Source of the DNA: Mesorhizobium sp. | Lineage (GTDB): Bacteria > Pseudomonadota > Alphaproteobacteria > Rhizobiales > Rhizobiaceae | Length of the DNA stretch: 64,000 nt | Direction of reading: 5' to 3' | Assembly: GCA_004963905.1 (NCBI GenBank) | Contig: SUGL01000004.1 | Span: 124,001-188,000, forward strand | Part shown: positions 58,148 to 64,000 of the stretch, one piece after another | Layout: every line of letters starts with the position of its first letter | Position numbering within the stretch: the stretch's first letter is position 1 | The notes under the pieces: generated by a model | The model's database searches: none | The model's input: the letters and a program-made list of their open reading frames with translations, nothing else | What the model was told of the DNA's origin: nothing | Position numbers and translations under genes: made by a program

Positions 58148-58843
58148 TCAGGAGAGCGCGAAGTCGATCGCGGCCTCGGCATGGATGCGCGTGGTGTCGA
58201 ACACCGGGATATCGAAATCGCGCTGACCGATCAGCATGGTGATCTCGGTGCAGCCCATGATGACGCTGTCCACCTTCTCGTCGCGTCGCATGCGGCCGAC
58301 CTCGGCGATATAGGCGGATTTCGATTCGCCTTTGACGATACCCTGGCAGAGCTCGTCATAGATCACCTTGTGAACCATGTCGCGGCCGGCCTTGTCCGGC
58401 ACCACCGGCTCGAGCCCGTATTTGTCGACGAGACGCCCCTTGTAGAAATCCTGTTCCATGGTGAAGCGGGTCGCCAGCAGCGCCGGGCGCCTGACGCCAG
58501 CTTCAACGACGGCACGCCCCGTGGCGTCGGCGATGTGGATGAGCGGAACCGAGACGGCCGCCTGCACCTGGTCGGCCAGCTTGTGCATGGTGTTGGTGCA
58601 GATCACCAGGCCCTTGGCGCCGCCCGCCTCCAGCCTGCGCGCGGCTTCCGCGAGAAGGGCGCCGGCGCCATCCCAATCGCCCGCATGCTGGCGTTCGGCG
58701 ATCTCGGCGAAATCGAACGACCACAAAAGCAGCTTGGCCGAATGCAGCCCGCTCAGCCGTTCGCGCACGATCTCGTTGAGCAGGCGGTAGTAGATCGCCG
58801 TCGATTCCCAGCTCATGCCGCCGATGAGGCCAAGGGTTTTCAT
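58148..58843 (-). CDS. Aspartate/glutamate racemase family protein
   Basis: 231 residues. KTLGLIGGMSWESTAIYYRLLNE is the opening of the YgeA/aspartate racemase branch. Two catalytic cysteines are present: one in LVICTNTMHKLAD and one in SVIMGCTEITMLI. It racemises an amino acid without cofactor; broad-specificity members act on homoserine, methionine or others, so the substrate is open. Upstream on the same strand as priA's downstream side; 34 bp after the priA stop. Confidence 0.87.
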   Translation of the reverse strand: MKTLGLIGGMSWESTAIYYRLLNEIVRERLSGLHSAKLLLWSFDFAEIAERQHAGDWDGAGALLAEAARRLEAGGAKGLVICTNTMHKLADQVQAAVSVPLIHIADATGRAVVEAGVRRPALLATRFTMEQDFYKGRLVDKYGLEPVVPDKAGRDMVHKVIYDELCQGIVKGESKSAYIAEVGRMRRDEKVDSVIMGCTEITMLIGQRDFDIPVFDTTRIHAEAAIDFALS

Positions 58844-58877
58844 AAGGGAATACTCCAGCAGGATTGCAAGATGTCTC

Positions 58878-61061
58878 TCACAGAAAACTCTGCGGGTCGA
58901 TGTCGACCTGCACGCGCACCGAGCCGCGCAGCTTCGGCCCGTCCGCCAGCATGGCGCGAATAAAACCCTGCATGTCGGCGCGCCGTTCGCCCTGCACCAG
59001 CAGGCGGAAACGGTGGCGGCCGCCGATCAGCGACAGTGGCGCCTCGGCCGGTCCGAGCACGAAGAGATCGGACGCATTGGGCGCGGCGCGCCGCAAGCCC
59101 CGCGCATGGCCTTCCGCCTCGCCGCGCGTCGCGGCGCTCACGATGATGCCGGCGAGCCGGCCGAACGGTGGCAGGGCCGCCCGCTCGCGCTCGGCGATCT
59201 CGCGCTCGTAGAAAGCTTCCGAATCGCCGGACACGATCGCCCGCATCACCGGGTGTTCCGGCTGGTAGGTCTGCAACAGGCCGAGGCTCTTCTTGCCGGT
59301 GCGGCCGGCGCGCCCCGTCACCTGGCTGAGCAGCTGGAAGGTGCGCTCGGCGGCGCGCGGATCGCCATTGGCGAGGCCGAGATCGGCGTCGACCACGCCG
59401 ACCAGCGTCATGCCGGGAAAATTGTGGCCCTTGGCGACGAGCTGCGTGCCAATGACGATATCGGTCTCGCCATTGGCGACGGCCTCGAGCTCGAGCCTAA
59501 GCCGGCGCACGCCGCCTAAGAGATCGGACGAGAGCACGATCGTGCGCGCCTCCGGGAAATGCGCCACCACCTCCTCGGCGATGCGCTCGACGCCCGGCCC
59601 GCAGGCAACCAGGTGATCGAGCGTGCCGCATTCCGGGCAGGCTTCGGGCCGGCGCTCGTTGTGGCCGCAATGATGGCAGACGAGCTGGCCGCGAAAGCGG
59701 TGCTCGACAAGCCAGGCCGAGCAGACCGGGCAGCCGAAGCGATGGCCGCAGACGCGGCAGAGCGTCAGCGGCGCATAGCCGCGCCGGTTGAGGAAGAGCA
59801 GCGACTGCTCCCTTTTCTCCAGCGTGCGCTGCATCTGTTCAAGAAGGACAGGCGACAGGAAGCCGCCGCGCGCCGGCGGCGCGCGCCGCATGTCGATCGA
59901 CTTCAGGTCGGGAAGCGCCGCTTCGGCGAAGCGCGACGACAGCACAGCGCGATGATAGCGGCCCTGGCTGGCGTTGACTCGGCTTTCCACCGAAGGCGTC
60001 GCCGAGGCGAGCACGACCGGGAAGCCGCCTATACGGCCGCGCACCACCGCCATGTCGCGCGCATTGTAGAAGACGCGGTCCTCCTGCTTGTAGGCTGGGT
60101 CGTGCTCTTCGTCGACCACGATCAGGCCGAGCTCCCTGAACGGCAGGAACAGCGCCGAGCGCGCGCCGGCGACGACGCGCACGCCGCCTTCCGCCACCTG
60201 CCGCCAGACGCGCTCGCGCATCCTGGGCGGCAAGTCCGAATGCCACTCCGCCGGCTTGGCGCCGAACCGGTCCTGGAAGCGTTCGAGGAACGCATGCGTC
60301 AGCGCGATCTCCGGCAGCAGGATCAGCACCTGCCTGCCCTTGTCGAGCGCCGCCGCCACCGCCTCGAAATAGACTTCCGTTTTGCCCGACCCCGTGACGC
60401 CGTCGAGAAGAGTGACGTTGAAGGCATCGGCGGCGATTGCCGCGCGCAGCTTCTCGGCCACAGCCTCCTGGTCCGGCATCAGCTCCGGCACGGCATGGCC
60501 GGGGTCGGGCGCGGCGACCACCGGCCTTGGCGGGATCATCACCGTCTCGAACACGCCTTGTGCCCTCAAGCCGTCGATGACGGTGGAGGAAACGCCCGCC
60601 GCATGCGCGAGCCCCGAGCGCGTCCAGGCCAGGCCGCCCTCGGCCGTCTCCAGCACGCGGCGCCGGGCGTCGGTCAGTCGGTCGGGTTCCGCGAGGGTGC
60701 GCTGCAATCCCTCGATCCACGGTTCCGGGTCGAAGGCTTCGGGTGCCCGGAGCAGCATGCGCGCCACCATGCCGGGGGCCGACAGCGTGTATTGCGCGAT
60801 CCAGTCGACGAAGCGGCGCATGGCCTTGTCGATCGGCGGGCAGTCGAAGACCTCCTCGATCGGCCGCAGTTTTTTCGGATCGACCGTTTCGACGATGCCG
60901 TCCCAGACGATGCCGGCGACCTGGCGCGGTCCCAGCGGCACGCGCACGATCGAGCCCGGCACCACGCGCATGCCGGGCGGCACGGCATAGGTGTAGGGCC
61001 GTTCGGCCGGCATCGGCACCAGCACCGGTGCGGCCGCGACAAAGGGCGAATCTTCCATCAT
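58878..61061 (-). CDS. priA: Primosomal helicase PriA
   Basis: 727 residues. N-terminal 3'-DNA-binding domain (VLVPMPAERPYTYAVPPGM). Walker A is LLDGVTGSGKTEVYFEA, the Walker B is IVVDEEHDPAYKQED. A zinc region has paired C-x-x-C motifs (CRVCGHRFGCPVCSAWL, CHHCGHNERRPEACPECG). The C-terminal helicase half ends VTGRAGRTGKKSLGLLQTYQPEHPV. It restarts stalled forks. It lies upstream of the atp operon in the usual rhizobial neighbourhood, though two genes and a repeat now separate them. Confidence 0.96.
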   Translation of the reverse strand: MMEDSPFVAAAPVLVPMPAERPYTYAVPPGMRVVPGSIVRVPLGPRQVAGIVWDGIVETVDPKKLRPIEEVFDCPPIDKAMRRFVDWIAQYTLSAPGMVARMLLRAPEAFDPEPWIEGLQRTLAEPDRLTDARRRVLETAEGGLAWTRSGLAHAAGVSSTVIDGLRAQGVFETVMIPPRPVVAAPDPGHAVPELMPDQEAVAEKLRAAIAADAFNVTLLDGVTGSGKTEVYFEAVAAALDKGRQVLILLPEIALTHAFLERFQDRFGAKPAEWHSDLPPRMRERVWRQVAEGGVRVVAGARSALFLPFRELGLIVVDEEHDPAYKQEDRVFYNARDMAVVRGRIGGFPVVLASATPSVESRVNASQGRYHRAVLSSRFAEAALPDLKSIDMRRAPPARGGFLSPVLLEQMQRTLEKREQSLLFLNRRGYAPLTLCRVCGHRFGCPVCSAWLVEHRFRGQLVCHHCGHNERRPEACPECGTLDHLVACGPGVERIAEEVVAHFPEARTIVLSSDLLGGVRRLRLELEAVANGETDIVIGTQLVAKGHNFPGMTLVGVVDADLGLANGDPRAAERTFQLLSQVTGRAGRTGKKSLGLLQTYQPEHPVMRAIVSGDSEAFYEREIAERERAALPPFGRLAGIIVSAATRGEAEGHARGLRRAAPNASDLFVLGPAEAPLSLIGGRHRFRLLVQGERRADMQGFIRAMLADGPKLRGSVRVQVDIDPQSFL

Positions 61062-61152
61062 GAGGCGTGACCTTGCCCCGACTTTGCTCTAGATCAAAGG
61101 GGGACTCTCGAACGTGCCAGACCGGCACCATGAAATCCCCAAGGAGACCGCC

Positions 61153-61809
61153 ATGAAGTTTTTTGTCGACACCGCCGACATCAAGGAGATCAAGGAACTG
61201 AACGACCTGGGGCTGCTCGATGGCGTCACCACCAACCCCTCGCTGATCCTGAAATCTGGCGGCAAGATCTCCGAGGTGACGAAGCAGATCTGCGACATCG
61301 TCGAAGGCCCGGTCTCGGCCGAGGTCGTGGCCACGGAATTCAAGGACATGATGGGCGAGGCCGAGGTTCTGGCCAAGATCGCGCCCAATGTCTGCATCAA
61401 GGTGCCGCTGACGCTGGACGGTCTGAAGGCCTGCAAGACGATCCGTACCCAGATGAACCGCATGGTCAACGTCACGCTCTGCTTCTCGGCCAACCAGGCG
61501 CTGCTTGCCGCCAAGGCCGGTGCCTCCTTCATCTCGCCTTTCGTCGGCCGCATCGACGACACCGGCTCGGACGGCATGGAGCTGATATCCGAGATCAAGC
61601 AGATCTACGAAAACTACAACTTTAAGACCGAGATCCTGACCGCTTCGGTGCGTACGGTGAACCACGTCAAGCAGGCCGCGCTGATCGGCGCCGACGTGGT
61701 GACCGCGCCGCCGGCGACGCTGAGGGCGCTGGTCAACCACCCGCTCACCGACAAGGGCCTTGCCGCCTTCCTCGCCGACTGGGCCAAGACCGGCCAGAAG
61801 ATCAACTGA
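61153..61809 (+). CDS. tal: Transaldolase (short TalC/Fsa-type)
   Basis: 218 residues from ATG 61153 (AAGGAG). [36 protein letters not shown] is the family opening; the Schiff-base lysine is in [43 protein letters not shown] closes the barrel. It transfers dihydroxyacetone units in the non-oxidative pentose phosphate pathway, or acts as a fructose-6-phosphate aldolase. A strong terminator follows. Confidence 0.92.
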   Translation: MKFFVDTADIKEIKELNDLGLLDGVTTNPSLILKSGGKISEVTKQICDIVEGPVSAEVVATEFKDMMGEAEVLAKIAPNVCIKVPLTLDGLKACKTIRTQMNRMVNVTLCFSANQALLAAKAGASFISPFVGRIDDTGSDGMELISEIKQIYENYNFKTEILTASVRTVNHVKQAALIGADVVTAPPATLRALVNHPLTDKGLAAFLADWAKTGQKIN

Positions 61810-61830
61810 GGCAACACCCCTCGAATAGCA

Positions 61831-61856
61831 AAAAAGGCCGGGTGACCGGCCTTTTT
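61831..61856 (+). terminator. Rho-independent terminator after tal
   Basis: AAAAAGGCCGG (61831-61841) pairs perfectly with CCGGCCTTTTT (61846-61856) around GTGA. The stem and T run lie 22 bp past the stop. Confidence 0.92.
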
Positions 61857-61917
61857 CGCGGCAAGGCGCCTACGCCTTGGCAGGTCGCGTGTCTTGGCGA
61901 TTGGCTGGACGCCCATC

Positions 61918-62095
61918 GCGATCGTCATCCTCGGGCGAAGCAAGGAGCGAAGCGACGCGGCGCAGACCCGAGGATCCATTCCGTGAAATACGAGCGTTGC
62001 GGCGGTGCAGAATTCTGCTCCGCTGCACCTTCGATCAAGGTAACGGCATGGATCTCAGGGGCTCCGCGACGGAGCTTACGCTCCTGCTTCGCCTT
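61918..62095. repeat. Dispersed repeat family D
   Basis: ATCCTCGGGCGAAGCAAGGAGCG... GACCCGAGGAT form an inner inverted pair (about 61928-61976). CATGGATCTCAGGGGC, TCCGCGACGGAGC and CTTCGCC follow toward the lptE stop. The pattern of CGAGGAT/ATCCTCG inversion with interspersed AGCGAAGC is typical of a rhizobial interspersed repeat. Only one copy is in the window. Confidence 0.7.
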
Positions 62096-62099
62096 GGAA

Positions 62100-62681
62100 C
62101 TAAGCCTTTTTGCCGTGCTTGGCCAGATCCTGTGCGATCGCCAGGCGCAGCAGATCGGCGAGCTCGCGGGCGGCGCGGTTCTCGGCGTCGATCTGCGCCC
62201 GGTAGGCCGCGAATTCCTGGCGCGGCCGGTCGAAGGACGACGGGATCGAGCGCTTGCCGACCGCGACCACCGTGCCGGTCACGGAATCACGCAGGACATA
62301 ATTGGCGGTGAGCGTCACGGTGCCTGCCGTCGGCTCGTCCTCTTCGGTCTGCACCTGGACGATAGCCGCCGATTCGACCAGCTCGCTGACGCCGAGATCC
62401 AGCGTGTAGGCAGGCGATGCCGGCTCGCCCGAGCCCTGGCCGAAGGCGAAGATCAGATTGTTGCGCACCTGCTGGCCGTAGCGCGTTCCGACAGGCTTGA
62501 TCGAGATCGATGCCAGCTCGGCGGCGGCACCGACCGTCGAGCCGACGGTAAGCGGCGCGCTGGAATAAAGCGGCCGCACCGTGCAGGCCGAGACCAGCGC
62601 CAGCGAGGCGACCAGGCCGCCGATAGCCGCGCGGCGCAGCAAATGCGCCGCCTGTGACTTTTCTGGATCAGGCAACGACAT
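62100..62681 (-). CDS. lptE: LPS-assembly lipoprotein LptE
   Basis: 193 residues. The signal sequence ends in a lipobox [12 protein letters not shown], so the mature protein is a lipoprotein. The rest ([57 protein letters not shown]) matches LptE, which sits in the LptD barrel and helps LPS insertion. Its start overlaps the leuS stop by 14 bases. In E. coli and many Proteobacteria holA and nadD come next; here a repeat, a terminator and tal follow. Confidence 0.9.
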   Translation of the reverse strand: MSLPDPEKSQAAHLLRRAAIGGLVASLALVSACTVRPLYSSAPLTVGSTVGAAAELASISIKPVGTRYGQQVRNNLIFAFGQGSGEPASPAYTLDLGVSELVESAAIVQVQTEEDEPTAGTVTLTANYVLRDSVTGTVVAVGKRSIPSSFDRPRQEFAAYRAQIDAENRAARELADLLRLAIAQDLAKHGKKA

Positions 62682-64000
62682 TGACGATCCTCTGCGGGAC
62701 GATGATCACCTTGCGCGGGGCCTTGCCATCGAGCGCTTTTTGCACGAAGTCGAGAGCCAGCACCGCTTGTTCGACGGCACCTTGATCCGCGTCGCGGGCA
62801 ATTGTCAAATCCCCGCGCTTCTTGCCGTTGACCTGCACCGGCAGCACGATCTCGTTGTCGACGACCAGAGCCGGATCGTAGACCGGCCACGGCCGTTCGG
62901 CGACCATGTCGGTGCCGCCCAGCGCTTCCCAGCATTCCTCGGCCAGATGCGGCATCACCGGCGCGATCACGTGCACCAGGATCTCGACGGCCTCGCGGCA
63001 GGCGGCTTTCAGCGCCGCGTCCGCCTTGCCCTCGGCGACATCGTTGAGCGGCGTGGTCAGCGCGTTCGCAAGCTCGTAGATGCGCGCGATAGCCCGGTTG
63101 AAGCCGAGCTTCTCGATGTCCTCGCCGATCGCCTTCAGGATCTTGTGCGCCGCCTTGGAGACCGCGCCCGCCTCGCCGTCCTTCGCCGGGGCCGGCTTCA
63201 CGCCGGCGAGCTGCTCGGCCGCGATCTGCACCAGGCGCCAGACGCGCTGCACGAAGCGATGCGCGCCGGCGGCACCCTCGTCCGTCCATTCGACGTCGCG
63301 CTCCGGCGGCGAGTCCGACAGCATGAACCAGCGCGCTGTGTCGGCGCCATAGCCGTCGGTGATCTCTTCCGGGCTCACCGTGTTCTTCTTCGACTTCGAC
63401 ATTTTCTCGAGCGCGCCGATCGTCGCCTCCTCGCCGGTCGCGATCTCGACGGCGCGGCGCTTGCCGCCGACATCCTCGATCCTGACCTCGCCCGGCGACA
63501 GCCAGCGCCCATTGGTCGACGAGCCGCCGACACGATAGGTCTCGTGCACCACCATCCCTTGCGTGAACAGGCCCTTGAACGGCTCGGCGAGGTTGAGATG
63601 CCCGGTCTCGCGCATGGCGCGGGTGAAGAAGCGCGAATAGAGCAGGTGCAGGATCGCGTGCTCGATGCCGCCGATATACTGGTCGACCGCCAGCCATTCG
63701 TCGGCCGCCTTCGGTTCGGTCGGCTCGTTGGCCCACGGCGCGGTGAAGCGGGCGAAATACCATGACGAGTCGACGAAGGTGTCCATCGTGTCGGTCTCGC
63801 GCCGCGCGTCCCGGCCGCATTGCGGGCACTTCACATGCCGCCATGTCGGATGGCGGTCGAGCGGATTGCCCGGACGGTCGAACTCGATGTCGTCGGGCAG
63901 CCGGACCGGCAGGTCGGCCTTCGGCACCGGCACCACGCCGCAGGCTTCGCAATGGATCATCGGGATCGGGCATCCCCAATAGCGCTGGCGCGAGATGCCC
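62668..64000 (-). CDS. leuS: Leucyl-tRNA synthetase, C-terminal part (5' end outside window)
   Basis: The frame is open to the right edge of the window, reading [32 protein letters not shown], so the gene starts beyond 64000. [15 protein letters not shown] is the class I KMSKS loop. GPFTQG-like [16 protein letters not shown] and [31 protein letters not shown] are LeuRS blocks. It continues through the anticodon-binding helices to [20 protein letters not shown]. It overlaps lptE by 14 bases. Confidence 0.95.
   Translation of the reverse strand, partial: GISRQRYWGCPIPMIHCEACGVVPVPKADLPVRLPDDIEFDRPGNPLDRHPTWRHVKCPQCGRDARRETDTMDTFVDSSWYFARFTAPWANEPTEPKAADEWLAVDQYIGGIEHAILHLLYSRFFTRAMRETGHLNLAEPFKGLFTQGMVVHETYRVGGSSTNGRWLSPGEVRIEDVGGKRRAVEIATGEEATIGALEKMSKSKKNTVSPEEITDGYGADTARWFMLSDSPPERDVEWTDEGAAGAHRFVQRVWRLVQIAAEQLAGVKPAPAKDGEAGAVSKAAHKILKAIGEDIEKLGFNRAIARIYELANALTTPLNDVAEGKADAALKAACREAVEILVHVIAPVMPHLAEECWEALGGTDMVAERPWPVYDPALVVDNEIVLPVQVNGKKRGDLTIARDADQGAVEQAVLALDFVQKALDGKAPRKVIIVPQRIVNVVA

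Noticed and set aside
59559..61070. 503-codon plus-strand ORF opposite priA
   Set aside because: Shadow of priA.

Overview
The window is high-GC alphaproteobacterial DNA, most like Mesorhizobium or a close Phyllobacteriaceae/Rhizobiales relative. The support is gene order (priA-atpHAGDC; obgE-proB-proA-nadD...rsfS-rlmH-envC-like-ctpA-yibQ-rppH; rplU-rpmA), an AtpD with a long Ala/Lys/Pro-rich N-terminal extension, an L21 with a helix-hairpin-helix tail, and several families of palindromic intergenic repeats of the kind that litter rhizobial genomes. The assignment comes from reading the sequence, not from a database search. No rRNA, CRISPR array, integrase or intact insertion sequence was seen. 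There is one tRNA, tRNA-Ser(CGA).

Layout. 1-4.7 kb: hydroxyproline catabolism (4-hydroxyproline 2-epimerase, FAD D-amino-acid dehydrogenase, DapA-like deaminase) with a divergent GntR regulator and palindromic operators; a partial LysR gene enters from the left edge. 4.7-5.6 kb: two small secreted paralogues. 5.8-8.6 kb: mmsA and a divergent LysR gene. 9.2-13.8 kb: a secreted protein, a RHH/ParE toxin-antitoxin pair inserted at the 3' end of dadA, two overlapping Rnk/GreA-C-like genes, and alr. 14.1-30.4 kb: mostly conserved chromosome (rppH, yibQ-like, ctpA, envC-like, rlmH, rsfS, nadD, proA, proB, obgE, two GNATs, rpmA, rplU), interrupted by mscS and an MFS gene between rsfS and nadD. 30.7-39.3 kb: accessory-looking block beginning at tRNA-Ser, with a class III cyclase/TolB-N/TPR protein, a secreted caspase-like protein, LysR plus a berberine-bridge-type flavin oxidase, a broken GFA-family gene and a DUF1186/SEC-C protein; it contains duplicated fragments of the caspase gene. 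39.3-42.1 kb: recQ and a LysE exporter. 42.1-50.9 kb: uronate utilisation, with one long leftward operon uxaC-dctP-dctQ-dctM-gntR-kduI-kduD-kdgF and divergent uxuB. 50.9-64 kb: lepB, the F1 ATP synthase operon, a small membrane protein, an Asp/Glu-racemase-family gene, priA, transaldolase, lptE and the 3' part of leuS.

How the parts work together. Two catabolic units dominate the accessory content: hydroxyproline (epimerise, oxidise, deaminate) and hexuronates/unsaturated uronates (TRAP uptake, UxaC/UxuB branch, KdgF/KduI/KduD branch meeting at KDG). DadA and Alr form a D-/L-alanine catabolic pair. The least expected structures are a 49-bp duplication of the dadA 3' end bracketing the toxin-antitoxin pair, and a ~204-bp duplication of the caspase-gene 3' end bracketing a 3-kb block. 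A palindromic repeat also appears to have replaced the native start of the hydroxyproline dehydrogenase gene. Most long antisense ORFs are GC-driven shadows and are not annotated.
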